Below, one piece after another: positions 1-8,676 of a stretch of 64,000 nucleotides of DNA. How positions within the stretch are numbered: the stretch's first letter is position 1; each line of letters starts with the position of its first letter. This DNA comes from Pseudomonas defluvii. GTDB taxonomy: Bacteria; Pseudomonadota; Gammaproteobacteria; Pseudomonadales; Pseudomonadaceae. The notes under the pieces were generated by a model. The model had not been told where the DNA came from, did no database searches, and saw only the letters and a list, made by a program, of their open reading frames with translations. A program made the position numbers and the translations under genes. The stretch spans positions 34,221-98,220 of the forward strand of contig NZ_MBPN01000006.1 in assembly GCF_001695625.1 (NCBI RefSeq), read 5' to 3'.

Positions 1-1029
1 GAGGTTTTCGACTGCGCCAAGAAACTGGTCGCTGTCGGCTGTTTCTGCATTGGTACCAACCAGGTCGACCTCAACGCGGCTCGCGAACGCGGTATCGCCG
101 TGTTCAACGCACCGTACTCCAACACCCGTTCCGTTGCCGAACTGGTACTGGCCGAGGCCATCCTGCTGCTACGCGGCATCCCGGAGAAGAACGCGTCCTG
201 CCACCGTGGTGGCTGGATCAAGAGCGCGGCCAACTCCTTCGAGATCCGTGGCAAGAAGCTGGGTATCGTCGGCTACGGCTCGATCGGCACCCAACTGTCG
301 GTCCTGGCTGAAGGCCTGGGCATGCAGGTTTACTTCTACGACACCATCACCAAGCTGCCGCTGGGTAACGCCACTCAGGTGAACAACCTGCACGAGCTGC
401 TGGGCATGTGCGACATCGTCTCGCTGCACGTTCCAGAAACTGCAGCCACCCAGTGGATGATCGGCGAGAAGGAAATTCGCGCCATCAAGAAAGGCGGCAT
501 CCTGATCAACGCCGCCCGTGGCACCGTGGTCGAACTGGACCACCTGGCTGCCGCCATCAAGGACAAGCACCTGATCGGCGCCGCCATCGACGTATTCCCG
601 GTCGAGCCACGCTCCAACGATGAAGAGTTCGAAAGCCCGCTGCGCGGCCTGGACAACGTCATCCTGACCCCGCACATCGGTGGCTCGACTGCCGAAGCGC
701 AGGCCAACATCGGCCTGGAAGTGGCAGAAAAACTGGTCAAGTACAGCGACAACGGTACGTCGGTATCCTCGGTCAACTTCCCTGAAGTGGCCCTTCCGGC
801 CCACCCAGGCAAGCACCGTCTGCTGCACATCCACCAAAACATCCCGGGTGTTCTCAGCGAGATCAACAAGGTCTTCGCCGAAAACGCCATCAACATCTCC
901 GGTCAGTTCCTGCAGACCAACGAGAAGGTGGGTTACGTGGTTATCGACGTAGATGCCGAGTACTCCGACCTGGCCCAGGAAAAACTGCAACAGATCAAGG
1001 GCACCATCCGTTCCCGCGTTCTGTTCTAA
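1..1029 (+). CDS. serA: D-3-phosphoglycerate dehydrogenase, 5' end outside the window
   Basis: The first step of serine synthesis oxidises 3-phosphoglycerate with NAD. The frame is open from base 1, giving 342 residues; Pseudomonas SerA is about 409, so roughly 67 N-terminal residues are missing. Visible are the Rossmann glycine motif GYGSIGTQ, the DVFPVEP segment, the catalytic histidine region TPHIGGSTAEAQ, and a C-terminal ACT domain (HQNIPGVLSEINKVF) that in this family senses serine. The gene ends at TAA, followed 14 bases later by a strong terminator shared with the convergent DUF4399 gene. Confidence 0.97.
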   Translation, partial: EVFDCAKKLVAVGCFCIGTNQVDLNAARERGIAVFNAPYSNTRSVAELVLAEAILLLRGIPEKNASCHRGGWIKSAANSFEIRGKKLGIVGYGSIGTQLSVLAEGLGMQVYFYDTITKLPLGNATQVNNLHELLGMCDIVSLHVPETAATQWMIGEKEIRAIKKGGILINAARGTVVELDHLAAAIKDKHLIGAAIDVFPVEPRSNDEEFESPLRGLDNVILTPHIGGSTAEAQANIGLEVAEKLVKYSDNGTSVSSVNFPEVALPAHPGKHRLLHIHQNIPGVLSEINKVFAENAINISGQFLQTNEKVGYVVIDVDAEYSDLAQEKLQQIKGTIRSRVLF

Positions 1030-1043
1030 GCATCCTGCGGCAT

Positions 1044-1077
1044 AAAAAAGGGAGGCCCTGATGGCCTCCCTTTTTTT
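1044..1077. terminator. bidirectional intrinsic terminator between serA and DUF4399 gene
   Basis: An 8-bp perfect stem (GGGAGGCC / GGCCTCCC) with a 5-base loop is flanked by A6 on the left and T7 on the right. It can therefore end transcription of serA on the plus strand and of the DUF4399 gene on the minus strand. Confidence 0.9.
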
Positions 1078-1088
1078 GTGTGCCGTGT

Positions 1089-1562
1089 TTACTTGACGGT
1101 CACTGTGATCTTCTTCGATTCAACACTTGGCTTGAATGGCACGTGGAACTTGTCGCCCAGCACCAGTTGCAGCGTGTGCTTGCCTGGCGTCAAGGTGATC
1201 TGGGTTTCAGTCTGCGCCTTACCGAAATGAACAACATGCTCACCCGGCGGCAGCGGCTGATTGTCGGCCGGCAACACCGTGGCTGGCAGTACCTGGTCAG
1301 CAGCAGGCTCTTTGCTCACGTCGACCAACAGGTGGTGATGACCGGTATGCGGGGTATCATCGCCGGCAGGCTTGAGCGCCATGCCTTCGATACCAAACTT
1401 GACGGTAAAGGTCTTGTCCACCGTAGCCCCATCGGCAGGGGACAGAATGGAAACCTTGGCCCCTGCAGGCGGTTCCTGGCTTTTCAGGCCTTCGGCTGCC
1501 GCCACAACGGAGACGCCCATCAGCAGACCAGCAATGGCTGCACACGAAATCAGGCTTTTCAT
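1089..1562 (-). CDS. DUF4399 domain periplasmic protein
   Basis: This 157-residue protein has an N-terminal signal peptide (MKSLISCAAIAGLLMGVSVVA, probable cut after AAA/AEG). The body is a small beta-sandwich-like domain with the DUF4399 hallmark HTGHHHLLVD near residues 92-101 and repeated statements of length-conserved strands (FTVKFGIEGM, HTLQLVLGDKFHVPF). The family's function is not established; the histidine cluster could bind metal, which is only inference. It is monocistronic, reads toward serA, and shares a divergent promoter region with the solute-binding protein gene at 1795. Confidence 0.88.
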   Translation of the reverse strand: MKSLISCAAIAGLLMGVSVVAAAEGLKSQEPPAGAKVSILSPADGATVDKTFTVKFGIEGMALKPAGDDTPHTGHHHLLVDVSKEPAADQVLPATVLPADNQPLPPGEHVVHFGKAQTETQITLTPGKHTLQLVLGDKFHVPFKPSVESKKITVTVK

Positions 1563-1661
1563 TCACTACTCCTGTGATTTACTTCACTAACAGAGGCTGC
1601 AAAATAGTGCGGCAGCAGCCAATAACCATAGATCAATTGGAACGCTCTGTGTTTGTCTGTG

Positions 1662-1685
1662 TTCCTACAAAATATTTTGTAGGAA
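1662..1685. promoter_or_regulatory. 24-bp perfect palindrome in a divergent promoter region
   Basis: The left arm TTCCTACAAAAT is followed directly by its exact reverse complement ATTTTGTAGGAA. It lies 100 bp from the DUF4399 start (1562) and 110 bp from the solute-binding-protein start (1795). There is no loop and no T tract, so a dimeric regulator site is more likely than a terminator. I cannot name the regulator. Confidence 0.6.
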
Positions 1686-1794
1686 ACGTCTAACATCCAC
1701 TACCGACCAAGGTCCTAGGTGGCGTTCGACCGCAGCATTTGCATAAAGTCGCGGCGAACAGATCTTCAACTGCCAAAATAAAACAGGGGCAACA

Positions 1795-2565
1795 ATGCGT
1801 TTGACCATAGGGGTATTGCTTGCAGCCCTGCTCAGTACAGCAGCGCACGCGGAACTGATCGACGACGTTAACGACCGCAACGAACTGCGCATTGCCGTCC
1901 AGGCATCCAACCCACCGTTCAATTTCAAGGACAATGACCAACTGAGCGGCTTCGAGATTGAACTGGGACGCGCCCTGGCAAATGAACTGGACGTCAACGC
2001 TTCGTTTATCGTGACCGACGCTACCGACCTGATCATGGGCGTGGAAAGCGGCAAATACGACATCGCCCTCAATCAGATCAGCGCAACCCCTGAGCTCAAG
2101 GATCGCCTGGATTTCAGCGCGCCCTACAGCTACTCCAGCGCCCAACTTATCGTGCGCAAGGAAGAAAAACGCCCACTGACAACCCTTGATGCCCTGAAGG
2201 GGCACACCCTGGGCTTCGTTCAGGGCAGCCAGTTTGCCGAACAGGCGCGCGTCATTGAAGGCGTAGACCTGCGCGGCTATCCGGATACGCACCAGCCCAT
2301 AAAGGACATGGCCGACGATCAGATCGACGCCGTCATCAGTGATCGTTTGCTGGTGCCCTATGCCGTGCGCGACAGCAAACTGCCCGTTACCGAAGGTGCA
2401 ACTGTCGGCCCTGTGCTCAACCTGGCGATTCCCTTCCAGAAGGGTAACCCGGCTTTCCACAGCGCTCTGGACAGCGCACTGCAGCGCATCAAGAACGATG
2501 GTCGGTTGAGCGCGATGTCGGAAAAATGGTTCGGGATGGATGCCAGCAAACCGCCGAAGCCTTAA
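1795..2565 (+). CDS. periplasmic amino-acid-type ABC solute-binding protein (family 3)
   Basis: This 256-residue protein has a signal peptide (MRLTIGVLLAALLSTAAHA) and the bacterial solute-binding family 3 pattern: LRIAVQASNPPFNFKDNDQLSGFEIELGRALA, then DLIMGVESGKYDIALNQIS, then GHTLGFVQGSQF. Family members bind polar amino acids for an ABC importer, but no permease or ATPase gene is adjacent, so it either serves a distant transporter or signals alone. The stop codon overlaps the convergent DUF523 gene by 4 bases. Confidence 0.88.
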   Translation: MRLTIGVLLAALLSTAAHAELIDDVNDRNELRIAVQASNPPFNFKDNDQLSGFEIELGRALANELDVNASFIVTDATDLIMGVESGKYDIALNQISATPELKDRLDFSAPYSYSSAQLIVRKEEKRPLTTLDALKGHTLGFVQGSQFAEQARVIEGVDLRGYPDTHQPIKDMADDQIDAVISDRLLVPYAVRDSKLPVTEGATVGPVLNLAIPFQKGNPAFHSALDSALQRIKNDGRLSAMSEKWFGMDASKPPKP

Positions 2566-3050
2566 GCCTCAAGCGCATTCAATGCCTGTAATGCGGCGTC
2601 CAGCTCCAGCTCGCTGAAGACCTGAACGCCCTCGCGGCGCAGCAGTGCCGTGGTAACACCCTCGCCCGGCACCTTGGTGCCACTGAACGTGCCGTCATAG
2701 GTCAGGGCATTGCCACAGGACGGGCTACCGGACTTGAGCACGGCAATACGGATGCCGTGTTGCCGCACCAGCTGCAATGCCCGCTCGGCACCGGCCAAAA
2801 AGGCCGTACTGACATCCTCGCCATCGACGTTCACGACCACTACACGCCCCTCAAGTACGGCAGCGCCCTGGCCTCCGGGGATTTCCGCAGGTGGCCGCGG
2901 TGTCGGCAAACCACCTGCCACCTCGGGGCACAAGGGCACGACACGACCTTGCCGTTGCCATTGCAGCAGGCAATCCGGATACCCGCTGGCACGACCGTCA
3001 TAACGCACCGGCTGGCCGAGCAGGCAGGCACTGACCAACACCTTGTGCAT
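2562..3050 (-). CDS. DUF523 family protein
   Basis: The 162-residue protein carries the DUF523 signature: SACLLGQPVRYDGR near the N-terminus, PLCPEVAGGLPTPR around residues 37-50 and KSGSPSCG around 105-112. The three conserved cysteine positions suggest an iron-sulfur or metal site, but no function is established for this stand-alone form. It starts one base after the stop of the upstream oxygenase gene on the same strand, so the two are likely co-transcribed. Confidence 0.9.
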   Translation of the reverse strand: MHKVLVSACLLGQPVRYDGRASGYPDCLLQWQRQGRVVPLCPEVAGGLPTPRPPAEIPGGQGAAVLEGRVVVVNVDGEDVSTAFLAGAERALQLVRQHGIRIAVLKSGSPSCGNALTYDGTFSGTKVPGEGVTTALLRREGVQVFSELELDAALQALNALEA

Positions 3051-3051
3051 G

Positions 3052-3684
3052 TCAGAACGGCTCGTTGCCGCGTCGGCGAAACCAGCCCGTCAGGGACAGG
3101 CGATCACGAGTGGCCGGCAGCACCTCATGGGGAATGTCCCCGGAGAGGAACACCACCAGGCAACCGCCAGTTGGCTGTACATCATGCTCGACCCCACCTT
3201 TGAGGCTCATGCGCAGTTGTCCGCCGTTCTCTGGCAGCCAGGCTTCATTGAGGTAAAGCACCGCCGACACCATACGTCGGTCATCGTCGCGGAATCGGTC
3301 CAGGTGCTGGCGATAGAACGCACCTGGCGGATAGAACGCAAAGTGGCATTCAAAGTCCTCAAGCCCAAGGAACAAGCTGCGGTTCATTGCCTCGCGCAGG
3401 CTGTCCATCACCCCCAGGTACTGATCGCAAGCCTCGGACTCACCGGGCTCGATCCACTGAATATGGTCGCCGCGAATGCCCTCGCGAACCTCCTGGGTAG
3501 CGCCGCGCCCGACGGCTGCCGGGGCTAGATCACCCTCGGTCTCACGCTTGCGGCACTCAGCCGCCAGCGCCCGCGTCAGGGTTTCTGGCAGGAAAATATT
3601 CTGCTGCGACCAGCCATGGCTGGCCAGGTCATCAACGATACGTAACAACAGTGGGTGATCAGAGGATATGCGCATGCCGCGCAT
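3052..3684 (-). CDS. 2OG-Fe(II) oxygenase (prolyl-4-hydroxylase-like fold)
   Basis: Non-haem iron dioxygenase of about 210 residues. The iron triad is visible: HLD in FYRQHLDRFRDDDR and the distal histidine in GDIPHEVLPATRDRLSLTGWF, with the arginine of that motif placed to bind 2-oxoglutarate. The frame is open 29 codons further upstream, but that part has no family character; I start at MRGMRISSD (3684), with MRISSD at 3675 as an alternative. The substrate is unknown. It is followed immediately by the DUF523 gene. Confidence 0.85.
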   Translation of the reverse strand: MRGMRISSDHPLLLRIVDDLASHGWSQQNIFLPETLTRALAAECRKRETEGDLAPAAVGRGATQEVREGIRGDHIQWIEPGESEACDQYLGVMDSLREAMNRSLFLGLEDFECHFAFYPPGAFYRQHLDRFRDDDRRMVSAVLYLNEAWLPENGGQLRMSLKGGVEHDVQPTGGCLVVFLSGDIPHEVLPATRDRLSLTGWFRRRGNEPF

Positions 3685-3797
3685 AGTATCTATCTGCCAA
3701 AAAAATCGACAGCGCCACTTGGCTGACAGAACACATCGCGTCTCGACAAAGGCCCGCCAAGCCACGGACAATAGCGCTCTGCCGACAGGAGTCTTTA

Positions 3798-4547
3798 ATG
3801 CGTCGTTTGTTTTTTCTGCTGCTATTGAGCTGCACCATGCCTGTCTGGGCAGACAGCCTCGACCAACTCTACAAGGTCGCCGGCTGGCCTGAGCAGCGCG
3901 CCCACTTTACCGATGCCCTCGATGCCGCCCAGCAGCGCTACCAAAACAGCCTGCCGCCTGCGGTGTTTCAAGCATTGGTCAACAACAGCAACCAGCGTTT
4001 CGAGCCAAAGGCTGTAGACGCGCGCGCCGCCGCCCAGTTACGCGCCAACCTGAGCAATCCGACACCGGCCCTGGCGTTTTTCCAGTCGCCGCTGGGACGC
4101 AAGATCGTCGCTGCCGAGCTGCTGGCCACCCGCCGCGACCAATTGGCCAAGAATGCCAAGGGCTTGCCGCGTATTCAGGCCAGCGATACCCGCCTGCTGA
4201 TCATTGGTCACCTGGCCAAGGCCCTGCCGGCCCGCGAAGCCGGTGCCGAAGTCAGCCTGGCGATTGCCGGCGTGGCGGCGGACAGCCTCAGCCAGATGAT
4301 TCCGGGACTGCTCGGTGGTGGTCAGGCTCAGGGCATGCTTGACGGCCAGCGCGCACGGCTGATGGAGCAGATCGGCAACGACCTGAACAACACCCTGCTC
4401 TACGTCTACCGCGACCTGTCGGACCCGGAGCTGGAAGAGTTCGCCAGTTTCGCCGAGTCTGCAGAAGGTCAGGCCTACTACAAGGCCGCCCTCGCGGCGA
4501 TCCGAGCCGGCCTGGCGGTCGGCCAGAACAGCGCCGACCTCAAGTAA
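3798..4547 (+). CDS. DUF2059 domain secreted protein
   Basis: A 249-residue protein with a clear signal peptide (MRRLFFLLLLSCTMPVWA). The rest is helical and contains the DUF2059 pattern near residues 60-100 (RFEPKAVDARAAAQLRANLSNPTPALAFFQSPLGRKI type) and a second related stretch near 205-235 (YRDLSDPELEEFASFAESAEGQAYYKA). Function unknown; family members are periplasmic. A good AGGAG ribosome site sits 6 bases upstream of the start. The 3' end overlaps the convergent hydrolase gene by 8 bases. Confidence 0.85.
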   Translation: MRRLFFLLLLSCTMPVWADSLDQLYKVAGWPEQRAHFTDALDAAQQRYQNSLPPAVFQALVNNSNQRFEPKAVDARAAAQLRANLSNPTPALAFFQSPLGRKIVAAELLATRRDQLAKNAKGLPRIQASDTRLLIIGHLAKALPAREAGAEVSLAIAGVAADSLSQMIPGLLGGGQAQGMLDGQRARLMEQIGNDLNNTLLYVYRDLSDPELEEFASFAESAEGQAYYKAALAAIRAGLAVGQNSADLK

Positions 4548-5481
4548 GGTGCTCGCCAATGAACGCGAAGTAGCGCTGGCGAATCGTCGGCAGTTCATTG
4601 GCCAGGTGGTGTCGCGCCTCGGGCAGCATCAGCACCTGAGGCTGGGCGAATTTCTCCCGTAGTACCAACAGGTTATGCGGCCAGTCAACGGTCATGTCCG
4701 ACTGCCCCTGAATGATCAGCGGCCGACGCGTACTCGGCGGCGCCGCCTCGATACGCTTGACCCATTCAATCAGTGCTCCAACCCAGGCCGTGGGCAAACG
4801 CCGCGGCTGCAAGGGGTCTGCCAGCAGGAACGGCAGAAACGTCGGGTCGTTGGTGTTCTCGCTGAAACGCCGCTCAATGCCCTTCACGAACGGTCGCAAC
4901 AGGTAGTAGCTGAACCTCGACCAGCCCCAGGCGCGAGGTCGCACCAGCGGTGCCAGCAAAATCACCCGGCCCTGGATCGGGCTGTCATCGCCGTGATTCA
5001 GTACATGGTCGATCACGATGGCGCCGCCCGTACTTTGCCCGCACAGGTGCCAGGGCTGCGGCAGGCCTAGTGCGGCCGCTTGCGCGAACAAGGCCTCAAG
5101 CACCTGTTGATACACCGCAAAGTCATCGATACTGGCCCGCTCGCCACTGGACAGGCCATGCCCGGGCAGGTCACAGGCAATCACACTGAAGCCCTGGTCC
5201 AGCGCCCAGTCGATGACATGCCGGTACAAGCCCATATGGTCGTAGAAGCCGTGCAACAGGATAAGTGTCGCCACCGGGGCCGGCGCCAGCCAGACCTGGC
5301 CGACCACGTCATAGCCGGCCACCTGGAATCGCCCCAACCAGCGCTCCACCGGTACCGGGCGCGCCGGCAGGTCCAGACCATAAAAGTGCTGATACGCCGC
5401 CGCCTGCGCTGACAGCGGCTGACGAGCCGATAGCGGCTGCAAGCTGGCGCGCAAAGCATCTGGCTGGAACGAAGCGGACAT
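4540..5481 (-). CDS. alpha/beta hydrolase, monoacylglycerol-lipase / lysophospholipase type
   Basis: The 313-residue Hydrolase_4 family protein shows the oxyanion segment LLHGFYDHMGLY, the PGHGLSSGERASIDDF cap entry typical of lysophospholipase-like enzymes, and the nucleophile elbow LCGQSTGGAIV. The catalytic Asp/His are probably in QSDMTVDW and EARHHLANE. No signal peptide is seen when started at MSASFQPDA (5481); the frame continues 21 codons upstream without family character. The likely substrate is a small acyl glycerol or lysophospholipid (family inference). Confidence 0.85.
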   Translation of the reverse strand: MSASFQPDALRASLQPLSARQPLSAQAAAYQHFYGLDLPARPVPVERWLGRFQVAGYDVVGQVWLAPAPVATLILLHGFYDHMGLYRHVIDWALDQGFSVIACDLPGHGLSSGERASIDDFAVYQQVLEALFAQAAALGLPQPWHLCGQSTGGAIVIDHVLNHGDDSPIQGRVILLAPLVRPRAWGWSRFSYYLLRPFVKGIERRFSENTNDPTFLPFLLADPLQPRRLPTAWVGALIEWVKRIEAAPPSTRRPLIIQGQSDMTVDWPHNLLVLREKFAQPQVLMLPEARHHLANELPTIRQRYFAFIGEHLT

Positions 5482-5572
5482 AGCGGGCATCCAGGCACAA
5501 AAACAAAGGATTGATCCACGATATTCATCTGTCGTCACTGGCATGGCAAGCTATGCGCCCTTTTGTGGACCC

Positions 5573-6148
5573 ATGGACATGCCTCGACCACGTGCAAAAA
5601 CGCTGTTAACCGGCCTGACCCTGCTGCTTTGCGCAGCCATCCTGTGGTGGGCCTATGACAGCTTCCAGAGCCGCTACCTGCGCACGTTCGACAACCAGAC
5701 CGCACTGTTTGCCGGTGACAACCTGCACCTGCCTGCCGACCTCGCCGGCCCCGGGCCGATCCGCGTGGTGCACTTCTGGGACCCGGCCTGCCCGTGCAAT
5801 GTTGGCAACCAACAGCACCTGGGTGAGTTGATCGCACATTTTGCGCCCCAAGGCGTAGCCTTCTATGCGGTACAGAAAGCAGGCAGCCACGGCCAGTTGC
5901 CGCCCAACCTGAGCGCCCTGAAGCCCTTGCCGACACTGCCAGGCGCTGAACAGCTGCCCGCCAGCCCAGCCGTGGCGATCTGGGACCGAGACGGCAAGCT
6001 GGCCTACTTCGGCCCTTACAGCGAAGGCGCGACCTGCAATTCGAGCAACAGCTTTATCGAGCCGATTCTGCAGGCGCTGAGCCAAGGACGCTCAGTCAGC
6101 GCCACGCACACCTTGGCAGTGGGCTGCTACTGCCCATGGGGCGCCTGA
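5573..6148 (+). CDS. membrane-anchored thioredoxin-like protein (DUF6436)
   Basis: 191 residues: an N-terminal membrane anchor (LLTGLTLLLCAAILWWAY) and a periplasm-facing thioredoxin-fold domain. The redox site is CPC at residues 73-75 (FWDPACPCNVGNQQH) rather than CxxC. A second cysteine pair (VGCYC) closes the C-terminus, and GATCNSS lies between. The CxC motif argues for isomerase- or reductase-like chemistry, which is inference. ATG at 5573 or 5579 are both possible; it is divergent from the hydrolase gene. Confidence 0.78.
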   Translation: MDMPRPRAKTLLTGLTLLLCAAILWWAYDSFQSRYLRTFDNQTALFAGDNLHLPADLAGPGPIRVVHFWDPACPCNVGNQQHLGELIAHFAPQGVAFYAVQKAGSHGQLPPNLSALKPLPTLPGAEQLPASPAVAIWDRDGKLAYFGPYSEGATCNSSNSFIEPILQALSQGRSVSATHTLAVGCYCPWGA

Positions 6149-6255
6149 TTTCTCACCCCCCTTGCCGATGGGTTGAGTTTGCAACGTCTATCCTCTGTCC
6201 GAAAACACACGCGCCCGTTGTTGAAGCCGTCACTCGCCACACACAAGGAGTCTCG

Positions 6256-8631
6256 ATGAAACGCAGCCTGAGCTTACTCGCCGTCACTCTCACGGCACTG
6301 GCCGCCGGTGGCTTCTGGTATGTACAGAGCAAATTGCCGCAACGTCAGGGCGAGGTAACCCTGGCCAACCTGCAAGCCCCCGTCAGCGTACGCTATGACG
6401 AGCGTGGCGTACCGCATATCCGAGCGCGTAACGAGACCGACCTTTACCGAGCACTGGGCTACGTACATGCCCAGGACCGCCTGTTCCAGATGGAAATCAT
6501 GCGCCGCCTGGCCAGAGGTGAACTGGCCGAGGTGCTCGGGCCGAAACTGGTGCCAACCGACACGCTGTTCCGCAGCCTGCGCATCCGCGACCAGGCCAAA
6601 CTGATGGTGAGCCGTCAGGACAAACAATCGCCCGCCTGGATAGCCCTGCAAGCCTACCTGGACGGCGTTAACGCCTGGCAGGCCTCCCACCCCAAACCGA
6701 TAGAGTTCGACATACTGGGTATCACGCCACGCCCCTTTACGGCCGAGGACACCCTGAGCATCGCCGGCTACATGGCGTACAGCTTTGCTGCCGCCTTCAG
6801 GACCGAACCGGTGCTCACCTATATCCGCGACCAACTGGGCCCGGACTACCTGAAAATCTTCGACCTGGACTGGCACCCTGAAGGCGCGGTACAGGCAGCA
6901 CCCAAGCTCGCTGCCGCCGACTGGCAAAGCCTCAACCTGCTAGCCCAACGCAGCCAGCAGGCACTGTTTGACGCGGGTATCCCGCAATTCGAAGGCAGTA
7001 ACGCCTGGGCCGTGGCCGGTAGCCACACCCGTAGCGGTATGCCGCTGCTGGCAGGCGACCCGCATATCAGTTTTGCCGTGCCAGCCGTGTGGTACGAAGC
7101 CGAGCTGTCCGCACCCGGCTTCAATCTGTACGGCTACCACCAGGCGCTGAACCCCTTTGCCTCGCTGGGGCATAACCGCGAGTTCGGCTGGAGCCTGACC
7201 ATGTTCCAGAACGACGACCTCGACTTGATCGCCGAACAGGTCAACCCGACACAGCCCAATGAGGTTCGTATCAACGGCCAATGGCAAGCGCTGACACGTA
7301 GCGAAGAGCAGATCATGGTCAAGGGCGAACACCCGGTGACCCTCGCACTGCGCAGCTCACCGCATGGGCCAATCGTCAACGACGTGCTAGGCAAAACCGC
7401 CAGCACCACCCCGATCGCCATGTGGTGGACGTTTCTCGAAAGTGAAAACCCGATACTGGATGGTTTCTACGAAATCAACCGCGCCAATACCCGGGACAAA
7501 ATGCGCAGCGCTGCCGCGAAGATCCACGCGCCAGGCCTGAACCTGGTCTGGGCGAATGCCCGCGGCGACATCGGCTGGTGGGCCGCCGCCCGGTTGCCGA
7601 TCCGTCCGGAGGGCGTCAACCCGGCATTCATCCTCGATGGCAGCAGTGCACAAGCCGACAAGCTCGGCTTCTACCCGTTCAGCGCCAACCCCCAACAGGA
7701 AAACCCGGCCAGCGGTTATATCGTCTCGGCCAATGCCCAGCCACAGTCACCGACCGGCATGCCCATTCCCGGCTATTACAACCCGGCCGACCGTGGTCAA
7801 CAGCTGGCCCACCACCTTGCAACCGACCAGACCCAATGGGATATACACAACAGCCAGGCATTGCAGTTGGGCACCACCACCGGCTATGGCCCGCGCACCC
7901 TCGCACCGCTGTTGTCGGTACTGCGAGAAGTCGCCGAGGGGGAACAGGAAAAGGAACTGGTCGAGCAACTGGCCGCCTGGCCTGGCGACTATCCGCTGGA
8001 TTCGATCAGCGCCACCGTGTTCAACCAATTCCTCTATGAGCTGAGCCGCGCCGCCCTGCACGATGAGCTGGGCGATCTGTGGTTTGACACCCTGATCTCG
8101 ACCCGCGTCATTGACGCAGCGCTACCGCGCCTGGCCGCTGACCCTGACTCGCCGTGGTGGGAGCATAGAGGCAGCAACGAACGTGGCAACCGCAAGGATG
8201 CTGTTGCCCAAGCCTGGCATAACAGCCTGGCGCACCTGCGCAAAACCCTTGGCAACGACCCGGCAAGCTGGCAATGGGGCAAAGCACACACCTTGACCCA
8301 CGGTCACCCGCTGGGCCAACAGAAGCCGCTGGACAGGCTGTTTAACGTAGGGCCGTTCAATGCCCCGGGCAGCCATGAAGTGCCGAACAACTTCTCGGCG
8401 AAGATTGGCCCGGCACCATGGCCGGTGACCTATGGCCCCTCGACACGACGCCTGATCGACTTTGCCGATGCCGGCCAGTCCTTGAGCATCAACCCGGTTG
8501 GGCAAAGTGGCGTGTTGTTCGATACCCACTATGCCGACCAGGCCCGGGACTACATGGACGGGAAGTACCAGCGGGCGCAAATGGGGGTGATCCCGGCGAA
8601 GAGCATATTGCATCTGACACCGGAACCCTGA
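6256..8631 (+). CDS. penicillin acylase family (Ntn) hydrolase
   Basis: 791 residues from the ATG at 6256, preceded by AAGGAG at 8-bp spacing; the open frame begins 40 codons earlier but lacks a signal there. Signal peptide MKRSLSLLAVTLTALAAGG. The alpha-chain motif VRYDERGVPHIRARNETDLYRALGYVHAQDRLFQME is followed by the autoproteolytic Gly-Ser at residues 247-248 (EGSNAWAVAG), where Ser248 would become the N-terminal nucleophile of the beta chain. Later motifs include GHNREFGWSLT and FNVGPFNAPGSHEVPNN. Such periplasmic enzymes cleave amides, including acyl-homoserine lactones or beta-lactam side chains; the substrate here is not predictable. Confidence 0.9.
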   Translation: MKRSLSLLAVTLTALAAGGFWYVQSKLPQRQGEVTLANLQAPVSVRYDERGVPHIRARNETDLYRALGYVHAQDRLFQMEIMRRLARGELAEVLGPKLVPTDTLFRSLRIRDQAKLMVSRQDKQSPAWIALQAYLDGVNAWQASHPKPIEFDILGITPRPFTAEDTLSIAGYMAYSFAAAFRTEPVLTYIRDQLGPDYLKIFDLDWHPEGAVQAAPKLAAADWQSLNLLAQRSQQALFDAGIPQFEGSNAWAVAGSHTRSGMPLLAGDPHISFAVPAVWYEAELSAPGFNLYGYHQALNPFASLGHNREFGWSLTMFQNDDLDLIAEQVNPTQPNEVRINGQWQALTRSEEQIMVKGEHPVTLALRSSPHGPIVNDVLGKTASTTPIAMWWTFLESENPILDGFYEINRANTRDKMRSAAAKIHAPGLNLVWANARGDIGWWAAARLPIRPEGVNPAFILDGSSAQADKLGFYPFSANPQQENPASGYIVSANAQPQSPTGMPIPGYYNPADRGQQLAHHLATDQTQWDIHNSQALQLGTTTGYGPRTLAPLLSVLREVAEGEQEKELVEQLAAWPGDYPLDSISATVFNQFLYELSRAALHDELGDLWFDTLISTRVIDAALPRLAADPDSPWWEHRGSNERGNRKDAVAQAWHNSLAHLRKTLGNDPASWQWGKAHTLTHGHPLGQQKPLDRLFNVGPFNAPGSHEVPNNFSAKIGPAPWPVTYGPSTRRLIDFADAGQSLSINPVGQSGVLFDTHYADQARDYMDGKYQRAQMGVIPAKSILHLTPEP

Positions 8632-8658
8632 CAGCCCTGCGACCAGCAAGTCGGTAGA

Positions 8659-8675
8659 GGCCAGCCTTGCTGGCC
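8659..8675. terminator. stem-loop between convergent acylase and chaC genes
   Basis: The perfect 7-bp arms GGCCAGC and GCTGGCC enclose a 3-base loop. There is no T tract on either side, so it may be a weak terminator or a REP-like remnant. Confidence 0.45.
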
Positions 8676-8676
8676 G

